Shown here piece after piece: positions 34,700-48,920 of a stretch of 64,000 nucleotides of DNA. Source of the stretch: Mytilus galloprovincialis (Eukaryota > Mollusca > Bivalvia > Mytilida > Mytilidae); assembly GCF_965363235.1 (NCBI RefSeq), contig NC_134848.1:59668181-59732180 (forward strand), written 5' to 3'. Positions within the stretch are counted from its first letter, which is position 1. Every line of letters starts with the position of its first letter. A program made the translations under genes and the position numbers. The notes under the pieces were generated by a model that did no database searches, had not been told where the DNA came from, and saw only the letters and a program-made list of their open reading frames with translations.

Positions 34700-37080
34700 A
34701 ATCCAAATATAAATATATGCATTTAAATACAGGTCATGCGCAAGAGCTAAAATATTCACGATTTCATTGTTTTCTTTGATAGAAACAAACACGATCTTCC
34801 TAAGGATAACAAGTTTATAAAGTATTGTTGAAATAAATGTGAATGGCCTTTGATATGAATTTATTATTCATAAGTTTTCAATAAATAACCGGTAATTTAA
34901 ACACTACAGATAATACAGCATGACTTGCACACGAATAGTTACAAAAACAAATGGGCTATATATCATCGTCTGTATTCCCATGCTACTTGGTCTTTATTTC
35001 TATGACAGATTTAGATAAGTTTCAGAAAAACAATGGATTGTAAATAATTGGGTTATAGAAAACACACTTCAAGCTCCAAGGTACAATCTAAAAGGCACCT
35101 TGTGTTGCATATAGTAAAGGCACCTCTTTGGGAGATACAGTATTTTATAAACAGCTCTTGTATCGTTAGAGTGTTTAGTAAATACAAGATTTGAGTATAG
35201 TAGTTGTTGTTCGTTTATGTGGTTCATAAGTGTTTCTCGTTTCTGTTTTTTTTATATAGATTTGGCCATTGAATTTCCCGTTTGAGTGGTTTTACAAGTT
35301 AGTAATCTTTTGGTACCCTCTATAGCTTGCTGTTCGGTGTGAGCCAAGGCTCCGTGTTGAAGACCGTACCTTGACCTATAACGGTTTACCTTTATAAATT
35401 GTGATTTGGATGGAGAGTTGTCTCATTGGCACTCATACCAGATCTTCCTATATCTATATAGTTAAGCAATTTTTTGGTGAATATTATATATGCAGATTAG
35501 GGTATCTTTTGGTGAATATTATTTATGCAGATTAGGGTATCACAAGGAGGCTTGATAAAATGATTGGATCTTATTTAATTAAGACAGTTTTGTGGTATAC
35601 GATAAAGGCACATAACGGCGGTATCAGGTAAAAGAAATAGGGGTATCTAGTAAATACATCCTGTTTGGGGTCGGTATTACGTAAATCCATCCAATGGGTA
35701 TCAATTAAATACATCTCGTCTGTTAGTAGATAAATACAGCTCGAGGGTTCGTAAAGTAACAATACCTTGTGGATGTACTTAGTGGAGACAGCTCTGGTTT
35801 ACGATACAGACAAATAGTGAAGGTATAAGGTAAATGATATTGGGTATCAGGCAAATACTGGTTTCAAATTAATTATATTCTGGTAATATTTTTTTTAACA
35901 AGGAGAATATACCATGTGGGTGGAATCAAATGGTATAATATGGAAACAAATAGACAATAACATGACTAAAACAATAAACGACAAAAAACAACCAACAGTC
36001 CCCAACATGCACTACGCAGAAAACCAAAGATTGTGCAACCCAAACCCTACAATAAAACGGAGGTGACATTTTTTTTTTTATTTCAAAATCGCTATTTGTT
36101 GATGGAAGAAGTAGTGGTTCGTTGAAATATATCTCAAAAGATAGCAAAATTAATGCTTATTTACATACAAATGGTTATCACGGTAAATATATAATAATGG
36201 TGAGTATAAGCTAGTAATTATCTATAACTTGCTTACTCAAAGAATTCATTTTTAATTAAACATACTCATATTACCAATATTGCAAAAATTCTACAACCAA
36301 ATTTTCTAAATATACAGTTGCGATCTGTTTTGACCTCTCCATCTATAATTTCTAATTCGTGCAAGTTATTATCGATCCTTCAAGTTGGTAATTATTGCTG
36401 CTCTTCTACAATTACTAACGTCCATAGACTACCTAACTTTAGACACATAACACTAATAAAACCTAAATTAAAGCTCAAATTGAATACCCACACGATCATG
36501 TCATGGGCTGCTTTTAATTGCACATTATAATACATGATATCAGGTCGACAAAAATAAAGTCAGTAATTTATAAATACTACTGAAATCAAAACATTAAAAT
36601 ACATCAAATACATTCACATAAGCAAGATATAAAAATAAATAACTGGAAAACACGTAATCGAGTCGGCCCTGTCGTGCTGAATGATCCTGAATGGTTATAT
36701 CCCCTGAAGCGCGGGAATACAAATAACTATCTATGGGCAGACAACTAGAAGAAATTAATTTCAATCTTATTCAGTTCCTTCAAACGGTTGAAATTACATG
36801 TTGTTCGATTAAAGCAAGCCGTCGCAAGTATTAAGGAAGTGATTATAAACTGCAAGTTAATGACCTTGTGAAAGCTTTGAGGTTGACTTGATCCTTACGT
36901 GTAAGAAGTATAATTTGGCTTATTTTGTGGTCTCTAGACATGTTGTTTGTTGTTTAATATTTAATCAAATAGGGTAATAAAAAATCCCAATTAATGAGTT
37001 AATTAAGCGATAGTGTACATCGACCTCAAACAATGTGTTCAACTAGTCTGTCTCGTCGTGATTGTTGTTTGGGTTGCATT
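34700..37080. other. Intergenic AT-rich sequence with repeat fragments
   Basis: It contains a minus-strand AATGAGACAACTCTCC fragment (about 35320-35450) and a minus-strand CTTACCCTTCCGG-like fragment (about 35937-36075). A direct duplication, 'ttttttggtgaatattat' and 'cttttggtgaatattatt', with 'atgcagattagggtat' lies at 35468-35541. No exon recognised. Confidence 0.45.
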
Positions 37081-37086
37081 GTTTTA

Positions 37087-37412
37087 GTTTAAAAACATTT
37101 ATTTATAGTGGATGAGGAAACAAATTATTGCAACTAATATTAATTCCTTTCCACTTTGCAGGTGCTAGAGCTGCCTTGTAGCGGCATTCGAAATCTACAA
37201 GGATGTCTTTTACATGCAGGATATATGGCTCTCTCTTAACACGGATAAGCCATTTATCGTCCCCTTCCGACTGACTATCATCGTTTCTCAATACCATACT
37301 CGCAAATGGTGTCAAGGGAGAGGCGAATATTCAGTCCCTGAAATCATCATCATGAACGGGAATCAAACCACGAACCTTTGCAATCCGAGGCACTAACCAC
37401 TTCACCACGACT
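37087..37412 (-). repeat. tRNA-derived SINE, minus strand
   Basis: On the minus strand the head reads 'gtggtgaagtggttagtgcc' and then has a B-box-like GGTTTGATTCC (complement of 37358-37370), as in a tRNA promoter. The body includes 'gttaagagagagccatat' and 'aaagacatccttgtagattt', and the tail ends 'ataaataaatg'. A headless copy of the body lies at about 41686-41912 in opposite orientation. Confidence 0.7.
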
Positions 37413-37613
37413 TTCCTTGTTTTGTACTGTGTTTTTTTTAAAAATCCGAAACGAATAGTAATATTACACCATTTTATGTTACATGTAACAACTAAGTAGT
37501 CTTGGATGCCGACGTAGTTGTCAGCAAATATGCACAACAAACTGTCAACGTGTGTACTTTATGCATATCAAATGAAGGTTACAATTGAACGCAACTGTAC
37601 TTAACAAGTACAG

Positions 37614-37622
37614 CTTTAAAAA
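37614..37622 (+). promoter_or_regulatory. Weak TATA-like element before the carboxypeptidase gene
   Basis: CTTTAAAAA about 40-48 bp before the ATG. A short palindrome GTACTT-AAC-AAGTAC precedes it at 37597-37611. This is a guess based on position. Confidence 0.25.
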
Positions 37623-37661
37623 CGAAATAATTCTTGTCAGGAGATCATTTATCTGGGAACA

Positions 37662-40600
37662 ATGAAGGTTGTCATACTACTATGTGTCTTGATAGGAACT
37701 GTGTGCTGTAAATCTGTGAAAGAAAAAGAAAAAAACAGACCACCAAGAGTTTCCTATAGAGGGTATGCTAATCTATTACTATGTATCATTCTATTAATTT
37801 ACTCATTGGTTTGATAATTATTTACTCTTTTATTTATTTATCTTAAACATTTATGAACTGTTAATTGAAAAAAACATTAGTTATTGTGATTTCAGAAAAA
37901 ATTGCGAAGTCTTATTGTTTCGATTATCACACATATTTATTCTGGCTATTCCTACATTTTGAACTTTATAAGTAAAAAAGTAAAATTTTATGTTTTAGTT
38001 CCCAGAATTTTTATGTAAACAATGGGATTATGTAGGATAATGTTGTTACAACACTAAAGTAATGAATGAAGGTAAATCTTGTGGAAAATAAAGAAAAACA
38101 ATAGTTTCTATTACATTATTTTATTTAATAATTGCATAGCACATTTTGTGAAAAAAAGGTTCAAAAACACAAAATGAATTTATAGGCACAATGTTATTCA
38201 CAAACAATTGAAATCATTTAGGTGAAAATATTAATATATACAAATAAATAATATTAATTAAAATCTAAAGTACTAAATTTTGAGTTACACTTAAGAATTG
38301 AATGCTTCTTTTTGTAAATTTATTGGGGTGTAAAAGCGTTGACCGAAGTACATTTTGTATGAAGCGCGGAAGCGCTTCATTCTAAAAATGTACGCACGGT
38401 CAACGCTTTTACAACCCTATAAAGTTACAAAAAGAAGCATTCAGTACTTATAATTACATTTTTTAGCTATGATCATGAAAACACGAATTTTATATATTTT
38501 ATTATTTAATTCACCTGTGCACTTTATTGTTGGAGCACGTGTTATCATGAATGAAAAGTTGTATCGAGCAATGCAACTGCTTACGGAATAACACGTGATG
38601 TGCAGTTAGCCAATCAGAATAACATATTATAATGAAACATACATCTAATGTAATTATTTCTACATATTTATTGATACAAAGCACAACAATAATACACTAA
38701 ATTGACATTTAAACAGCACTAAAACAGTAATAAAATTTCCTAAAATGTAATTTTTCAGAATAATCTCCATGGAAATGTAATATGCCAATGCGTATACAAC
38801 TGCATACCTAATATCATTGACCTAACACTAGTGGTTTCCCATAAACAGATCCCATCACAAACTAATACATGTAAAATAAGCCAAAGTTTCAAAGTCAATA
38901 GACCAGGACTGAGGTGGCAAGGCCTAATAATCTCCATGGAAATGAGATTTGCCAATGCGTACATACAACTGCATACCAAATATCAGTGACCTAACACTAG
39001 TTGTACCCCATTAACGGACCCAATCACAAACTAATACATGTAAAACAAGCCAAAGTTTCAAAGTCAATAGACCAGGACTAAGGTGGCAAGACCTAATAAT
39101 CTCCATGGAAATGAGATTTGCCAATGCTGATACAACTGCATACCAAATATGATTGACCTATCACTCCGTCAAAGCGAGACAAAGCTCATGATTTCAATGC
39201 AGCAATAATTATTAGATTCTTGCATCATTTTATGACCTCACATTATTTCAATTGTTATTACCTTTTTTTTAGACACAAGTTATTGTCAGTTAAAGCACAG
39301 ACACCACTCGAAGTTGAGTTTTTGCGGGAGCTTCAAAATGATCCGGACTTGGAGGTATATACACATTCATATCAATTATATTAGGTTTCGATATAAATAG
39401 GACTTGGAGGTATCTACACATTCATATCAATTATATTAGGTTTCGATATAAATAGGACTTGGAGGTATATACACATTCATATCAATTATATGATATTATG
39501 TCTTTAATCCAGTGGTTGTACAAAATCACCAATTTTCACTAAAAAAATCATAAAATTGATATTCAATGGTCAGTTCCGTTTATCAAAAGCTGCGCGCAAA
39601 TGTTATGGCAAGGCGCAAACGTAATGCTCCAATATTTACGGTTTAAATAGGTTCCGGTTTAGATTGGTTTCGGTATAAATTGGTTTTGTATTTGAAATTT
39701 GAAATAAAAGCTATCGTGTCAGTGCTGTCGAAACGCAAGAGTGGTGTATTGTACAAATTAGTAGTTTTGTCAGATAAAAGAACAGATCTGTTTTCTTTTA
39801 TTAATTTTGATTTCAATTTTTGTTTTAAACTTTGATCAGTTAGGTAAGGAACTTCCCGTTTATACAGTCAGATTTGATATTATTTTAATCATTTGTCTTG
39901 TTTTTTGTTATTATAATTCGTGGTTTCTATCTAACTATAAGATAGATTTGTAAATATTTTTTTCCATTCTTGAATTCTGGTTTTTAATTATTTAGTACTA
40001 TAGGGTTATTGCATGAATATTGGGGAATATTGTCCCGAGTAGAATTTTATATTGCACGAGCTTGCAAGTGCAATATATGTTCTACGAGGGACAATATTCC
40101 CCAATATTCATGCAATAACCCTTTTATTGTATGGCAATATAATATTTGAAAGTAAAAATTGGTTTAAACTAAGATTTTGTCGCTGATGACGTCATGAATT
40201 TTGAAGATTTATTGCACGAGTGCAATATTATAGGGTTATTGCATGAATTTGGGGAATATTTTGTCCCGAGTAGAATTTTATACTGCACGAGCTTGCGAGT
40301 CCAATATATGTTCTACGAGGGACAATATTCCCCAATATTCATGCAATAACCCTTTTATTGTATAGCAATATAATATTTTAAAGTAAAAATTGGTTTAAAC
40401 TACGATTTTGTCGTTGATGACGTCATGAATTTTGAAGATTTATTGCACTAGTGCAATATTATACAATTACTGTCTTTTGATGAGGTAAATATGCGGTTTT
40501 ATTGACTTTTGAAAAACTGATATTCACTGAGGCCGACGGCCTCAGTGAATATCAGTTTTTCAAAAGTCAATAAAACCCCATATTTACTGAAACAAAAGAC

Positions 40601-43600
40601 AGTAATTGTTTTATTCCATAGTCCGAGAGAAGAAAATGTATCTAATGACAAACATATACCATTTTTTTTTTACATGAAACATTTTACCATAACGTTGCAT
40701 GTAAAAGCGCGTGACGTTTAGCGCGGTGAATAACACTTTCTCAGGTGAACATGCTTTTTTATTCAAAATCCAATTCATATAGAGAAACCTACTAAAATAA
40801 TACCAATATGGAATAATAGAATTTATTGCACGCTAACTTTTGGTTACTTTCTGTGGGAAATATTATATTGCTGTACAATAATAGAATTTATTGCACGCTA
40901 ACTTTTGGTTACTTTCTGTGGGAAATATTATATTGCTATGCAATAATATTCGTTACATCAATGCTGACTTAAAATTCATATTTTCTGTAACAATAATTCG
41001 ATAAAGGCAACAAAAAAAAGCCACCATGATAATAAAATTAAAATCAGACGGACAGACGTTTATATATATTTCTTTTAATAAAGCTTTAATATTAAAATTA
41101 AAATATAAATAAGTGTGTACTACTTATTTCAGCTTATACTTACGAGTATTTAATTTTATTTTAGCTTGATTTCTGGAAACAACCAATGAGGGGAGATGTT
41201 CATATACACGTTGAACCAAAACATGAAAAGAAATGTATGGAGACACTTGAACGAGCAGGACTGAAATACTCCGTCTTACAAGAAGATATTCAACGGTAGG
41301 TCACTAAGCACGAGACACGAAGGTCTAGATGGAGGGTCTTTCATTTCTTTGTTCTTTAACTTTTTATATCATAATTCTCTATGCTTTATTTCTTCGACTA
41401 TTGTTCTCCATTCTTTATATTTCAGAAGCAATTATTCTCTTTTTTTTTCTCTTTTGCCTTTTTATCTCTTTTTTTATTAGTATTTGGCCTTTTTATTCTG
41501 CACCGTCCATATATAACATTGTACTATCCCTATCATCTGCAATCCTGATCATACTTTTGGGAATAGAATTTAAACGGTATCTAAGTAGTGACCGGTATAT
41601 ATCATCTAACATTCGGTCTGAAGATACACACTGCCTCCCAAAATGTACAAGAGTAAACTCCTTATCACTTGCAACAGGAAATAATTTTCGGCTCTCCCTT
41701 GACACCATCTGCGAGTATGGTCTTGAGGAAACGATGATATGGCTGACCCGTGTTAAGAGAGAGCCATATCTCTTGCACGTTAAAGACATCCTTGTAGATT
41801 TCGAAAAAGAGTAGGCTAATGCCACAAGGCAGCACTCGCACCCGCAAAGTGGAAAGGGATTAATATAAGTTGCAAAACTTGTTTCCCAATCCACTATAAA
41901 TAAATATGTTAAAACTAACAGGAAATAGGTCTGTGGGATTAGACTTATGAAACTATCAAATTATAATTACTGTTGTATTAAACTATTTTACATAATATAC
42001 GTTTTTATTATAAAACATTTCATTGCAGCGGAATTGATACTGAGTGGCAATCTATATCTAGACATGCTGGGTCAAGGGATCACACCCAAACCTACCTAGA
42101 TTTAAATGGGGTGAGTTTTAAAAAAGTAACGGCTTATTGAATGGTTACCAGTGAGACAGGTACATGTACCAGTACAAGGACGCAAGCACATACATGTCAC
42201 CATAAGATGCCAAAGACACAAACAACTCAAAACTGAAATATAAGGGGATGAATCTTTAGCAAAAGCGCACATTGTTTTGAACATTTCACTATAGGCACAT
42301 CATTCATGAAAAGTAGGGATCAGTACCGCGTCTAGAAACAACGCTTAATATTTAATAAATGTATTGCCGAAGACAGAAAAACATATTTTTTCTTACATCA
42401 AATACCCGTCATTTCAACACAGGGCTTTAATATGACTTCGCTGTTAAGTACAGTGGCAAATACTCCAGGAATATTTACGAAGATATGTTTTTTGTTTTTG
42501 TCTTACATTGTGTTATTGAGTTCAATTGAACTTTGTTTTAGATAGATGATTTCCTTAGCACTTTGGAGGCAGAGGTTCCACAACGGTTGGAAAGATTTAA
42601 TCTAGGGAGAACAACTACAGAAGGAAGACAAATATGGGCGGTTAAGGTAAATATACTAGTTCAATTTACAATATCTTAGACAATTTAATACAGGTACCAG
42701 CTGTTTTCCCTAGTGAACTAATCATTTACATATTAAAAAAGACCCATGAAGGTTTTCTAACGTTGAATTCTGTTGTAGTATTGGTAAAATCTAAAAGTGT
42801 CTTCTCTAGGAGATAATAATAGTTGTGTCTACTGTATATGTTGTTGTTGTTCCTTTGTTATGTTAAGTTGTGCGAGAAATAGATATAGGAAGATGTGGCG
42901 TGTGTGCCAATGAAACAACTCTCCATCCAAATAACAATTTAAAAAAGTAAACCATTATAGGTCAATGTACGGCCTTCGACACTGAGCCTAGACTCACACC
43001 GAACAACAAGCTATAAAGGGCCCCAAATTTACTAGTGTAAAATCATTCAAACGGGAAAACCAACGGTCTCAAATATATATAAAACAAAGAGAAAAGAGAA
43101 ACACATTTAAAATACATAAACAAACAACAACTACTGTACATTAGATTCCTGACGTAGGACAGGTGCAAACATTTGCAGCGGGATTAAACGTTTTAATGGT
43201 ACCAAACCTTCTCCCTTTTTCTGAAACAATAGCATAACATCACAACATCGAAAAACACACGATAAAATATCTATTGGCATGCTTAACTCAATCAAAAAAC
43301 GTAAATTAATACACTATGAACGAAAAAATTTGATCTACGATATCTGAATGCAAATGCACAGTTAATAAAATATTAGGAACAAACATTCAAGGCCAAAAAG
43401 CAAACAAACAAGTCCAAACAAAGCCATGGCAAGACACCACTGCGAAATATTTAACCCTTCGAAAATAGTCACTTTTGAAAAAAAAACGGTTTTAATAATA
43501 CACGTAAATCCTGAAGTTTATACAAATGTAGAAAGACGCAGTGAAACTTAGAAGATATTCCAAATAATCAAAGCTGGTATATACACAAGATCCATATTAA

Positions 43601-46600
43601 TATAAAATAACAAAAAAGCATTATAAACAGTATCAACAGGTCGAATTAACAAGAAAATACGATTTGAGAGTGCTCGCAGTTACAGACAGCTAGTTAAAAG
43701 CCAAAAAACAATTAATCATAAAAAAATCATGCATCCGAGACTAAAACACATCCCAGGGATTTAGTATTTTAACGTCATGAACAGTCAGAGAAGACATGAC
43801 ATAGTTTAGTTGTAAATATCGTCTAACGAGGAATATGTTTGAGACCAATGAAGGGTGGTTTTACATAAAAGTCTTAAGAAATAGCGGTAACGCTCGAATA
43901 TAAAGGATCAAAAGGACTAAAGTATAAAGTTGAAAAGCAATTAGAAGTTAAATTTCAGAAAGGTTTTGCCAAATACAGAACAGGTAAACAAAAAATTGAG
44001 ACATTCCGTAATATCCTAGATCTACGTCATCGTCTTCAAACAAAAGTTTTCAGTACTTTGTTTGGATGTTCAAGTCATATATAAGGCTTTTAAAAGAGCC
44101 ATACCGGTATTTGACAAATGCATTTTTTTTTTTAACATTTTAGGTATCAACAGATTTAAACGGGAGTGGTAAGAAGGCTGTCTGGATAGAATGTGGAACC
44201 CATGCCAGAGAATTCATCACAATTTCAACTTGTTTGGAAACAGCTAATAATGTGAGTAACCTTTAAAAAAGAAACACGATATAAATGCACTATGGTCTAT
44301 TGGTCTATGGTGTCACCGGGATTAAATCAAGCTGGGTTTGGGAGAAAGATTATTAGAAATAATAAGGAATTTATAAATACCGTTAAACTGAGTTTTTTGT
44401 TGTTGCAGTAATGCAAACTGGAAAAGAACACTAAAAGAAAACAAAAAATTAAAAGTTGAAGAGAATTTGTTTAGGGGCCAGCTGAAGGACGCCTCCGGGT
44501 GCGGGAATTTCTCGCTACATTGAAGACCTGTTGGTGACCCTCTGCTGTTGTTTTTTTATTTGGTCGGGTTGTTGTCTCTTTGACACATTCCCCATTTCCA
44601 TTCTCAATTTTACTAAATAATCATGACAAAAACTGAAACAGCGATGTTGATGTTGCTATAAAAATCATTGATCACACTTTGTTTTATATACAGTCAAATG
44701 ATATATTACTATAACATCACTTGTCGACAAGGAAAACTTATATTTAAGTGAAATATGTTGGTAACAAAAAAAGAGTATCTGCTGCAAAGCATATTGTTTA
44801 TACAGTATAACTCCTTATTTACCAAAAAAAAAAACTGTATGCGATTCAAAGCTTCACGTTTGATATAGTGGCCTTTTAAAATATATCGATGAAAGGAGCA
44901 TTTTTTGGAATAGTAATAAAAATAAATATTTTGCTTCTTTTTTGGTAGTTAACTTGAAAAAAAAAACTCTTTGTGTTTTCAAATCTCTTCTTTTTTTTTC
45001 TTTCACCAGCTTGCTAGATTATATGGTGGTTCCGGTGTCGTTGCACAGAAAGCAACAGCCATGTTGGATCTTTACGACTATTACATTGTCCCTGTCCACA
45101 ACCCTGATGGATATGACTACGCCTATTGGGTGGTAAGAATTTAACAAATAGTCATTAATACGCCACTTCACGTTACTTCGGTTATATTGCGTAGGGGCAG
45201 ATTTTTTTCGAAAGAGTTTCAAATAGTATGATAGAACGAGAATGGCTATTCATATTTCCAAGCAACTTCTGTTTAAATTATGTATTTTTCAGACTATGAA
45301 AATCTGACCCTATTCAATGTGGCCGAACTAACCCTGGAGGGCATATTAAAATGCTTTACAAGTGTTAACATTCTTTAAATACGGAGTGCTTTGCAGTATA
45401 AAAAAAAACATGCAGCAATAATTGTCAATAGGATATAGAATACCAATATTGTAACTTTATTCATTACATCTTTTATTCAAGATATTCTCCTGTCCAGGAC
45501 AGGTTCCTATTTTATTCTCATATAGTTAAATGAACCATACATGTATGCACTGTGCCATCATAATACAATACTACATGTATATGTACATCTAAGAAAAAAT
45601 AACGCATAGCAATGTTTGGGATGTATTTCGTACGTTTTTGAAATATTACTCAGAATGCGTTACGTATACACTCTAAACCAAGAATTAATTACATCCTAAC
45701 CCAGAATTCAATACTTTCTGAGATGACCAATTGTTTTTGAGATATATAACAAATAAAATAACATAAAGAGTTGTTATATAGAAAAACACAAGATTTAAGA
45801 GCCATTAGCCCTATTGTATAAACATTTTACTACGAAAAAAGTCCGCTTAAATATCTCTTCAAATTCTAGTCAAGACTTTGGCGAAAGAACAGACGTCAAA
45901 ACAATGGCATTTGTCTTGGAGTTGACTTGAACAGAAACTGGAATGCCAATTTTGGAGGTATTGTAGATATATCATATTAAAAACGAAACATAAAAATATA
46001 ACCATATTTAAAATTGTAACATAACCTAAAACTAAGTTGCAAAACTATTTATAGCGGTATTTGGTTTATTGGGAATTTAAAATCGCAAAAACATGACAAA
46101 TATATATTTGCCTGAAAATGTTGAGCTGTATGCAGGTTAAAATATATCAATGCATAAGGTTTATCCATTGATATCGGACAACTATAATAAGTTTGGGTTT
46201 TTTTTTGTTTTTTTTTTATCGCATATGGACTTTTTCAACTTTAGCCTGTAATTACATATTAAATAGAAGTCGCCCACCCTCGTTAGCTTCGATGAAGTTC
46301 TATATTTCTATAGCGATGTTACAGTTATTAATTCGATTATTATTTTTAATTTACAAAAAATAATTCGAAATACACAAATTATGATTCGCTTACATCAAGA
46401 GTATTAAAGGTTTAAGAAGGTCCAGATTGGGTAAACATAATCGTGAATAATGGGCAAATAGTGCAAAATATTTTTTTTAAATATAAAATCTTTGAATGTA
46501 GAAATAAGAAGAGTGCAAATAAGACACCTCTCCATCCAAGTCCAAATGTGTAAAAAGTAAACAATTATAGGTCAAAGTACGGCATTCAACACGAAACATT

Positions 46601-48871
46601 GGCCCACACTGAACAGCAAGCTATCAAGGTTTCCAAAATTATCAGACTGAGTGTAAATAATTCAAACAGAAAAAAATAATGGTTTAATCAATATAAGAAA
46701 CGAAAAATACTCACGAACCACATCAATAAAACGACAACCACTGAACAACAATTTAATGACATAGGACAGGTGCAAATAAATGCAGTGGTTTTAAACGTTT
46801 GAACAGGCACCAACATGTAAATTAATTATTTTTTTGTTAGGATCTGGTTCATCCGGACAGTCCTGCTCAGACACGTACCGTGGAAACAGTGCCCTCTCAG
46901 AACCAGAAACAGCAGCACTAAATGCAGCAATCCAAACTACTAACAATGTAGCGTTTATATCAATTCACAGCTATTCTCAGTATATTCTGTTGCCATGGGG
47001 ATACCAGAGTTCCAAACCTAGTGATTATAACACATTGGTAATACAATACTTGTAAAAAAGAAATTTACAGACACTAGAATATCTGCAAGCCAGTTAAATA
47101 AACAAATGAGCATGTATACGGAATATGTAATCAGGTCACCAAAAACAACAGAAAAAAAACAAGATTGTGTTATAAAAGGTGACATGATTATGTATTTTAC
47201 AAAACAGTGGAGTGTAACATCAAGCTCCGTCGTATATCGTCTTGTCTGTGACGTTGATAATGTTGTCTTGTAAGCCGTCTTACTTCTTTTTGGGCAAATG
47301 TGCTAGAATTCATATGGAAAAATCTTCAATATTCTAATAGATAAAAATAAAATTGAGAAAGGAAATGGGGAAAGTGTCAAAGCGACAACAACCCGACCAT
47401 AGAGCAGACAACAGCCGAAGGCCACCAATTATGCACCCTTAGACGTCCTTCAGCTGGCCCCTTAAAAATATGTATACTAGTAGTGATAATGGACGTCATA
47501 TTAAACTCCGAATTATACACAAGAAACTAAAATTAAAAATCATACAAGACTAACAAGGACCAGAGGCTCCTGACTTGGGACAGGCGCAAAATTGCGGCGG
47601 GGTTAAACATGTTTATGAGATCTCAACCCTCCCCTATACCTCTAGCCAATGTGGAAAAGTAAACGCATAACAATACGAGCATTAAAATTCAGTTCAAGAG
47701 AAGTCCGAAAGCTAATATAGAATACTCAGTGTTCATTGGCCTGAGGGTAATTACTTTTTCCATGACTTCAGAGTCATTTCTTTTTCCATGAGATGAGGGG
47801 AATCCCTGATCTTTTGCATTCAGCAGACATATGAATTAAACTTGTTAAGTTAAACACGAGCACAGTAACTACATGTTGTATATAATATTTCATTATTTTC
47901 TTCTTAGTTAAGAATAGCTAGGAGTGCTGAGGCTGAACTGGAATCATATTATAACACTGCCTACCTTGTTGGAACACCTCCAGATATACTGTGTAAGTAA
48001 AAACAGATAGTGTAGAAAACTGTAGCAATGTAATCTTCGATAGTTGCCATTTTTTAGGCAATGCCCATATTACACCTTCTATAAACCAACATGTAGACTT
48101 TAGGCATCCTCATTATTTTTATTTTGCCAATATATTAGGAACAAAGTTTAACCCTTATATACTATAGTGAAACCGAAACTTAGTATATAAGAAGATGGGT
48201 GCAAATGCGACAACTCTGCATCCAAGTTAGTCACAATTTGCAAAAGTAAACCAGTCATTGGCGGATCCAGGGGGGGGGGGGGTCCGGTGGTTGGAACCCC
48301 CTTTTTTGGTGGCCGATAAATGCATTTGAATGGGAGCATATAGCTGGAACCCCCCTTTACTCTTGGTTGGGAACCCTCCTTTTTAAAATGGCTGGATCCA
48401 CCCCTGCCAGTATAGGTCAAAGTGCAGCCTTCAACACGGAGCATTGGCACACAACGAACAGCAAGCTATAAAAGGCCCCGAAAATGACTAGTGTAAAACC
48501 TTTCTAATCGAAAATCCAACAGTCTAATCTATATAACAAACGAGAAACGAGAAGAACTTATGAACTATACTTAAACACGACAACCATTAAACATCACGTT
48601 CATGGTTTAGGACAGTCGGTTTAAACGTTTTTATAGCTGCAAACCGTCACATAACCTGAAACAACAATGTAACATCAAAACATAGAAAGACACACTATAA
48701 AATATCAATTGAAATGGCGTAAATCAATCAAAAGCTATTTTAAAAATACAATTGAACATACACTGAACGAATAAATTTAATCCAAGACACAATGTAAATT
48801 GCATGAACAAGATTTGGATACTAATACCTCGTTCACACATACATTTGATTCGAATCAATTCGCTAATCGAG

Positions 48872-48920
<49 letters not shown>

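Noticed and set aside
37358..37412. tRNA-like sequence with a B box
   Set aside because: Not a tRNA gene: it is the head of a SINE with a long body and A/T-rich tail, and a full cloverleaf could not be made by eye.
41329..41814. 161-aa + strand frame in the carboxypeptidase intron
   Set aside because: The first half is low-complexity T-rich sequence and the second half is the SINE body also present at 37087; no splice or family support.
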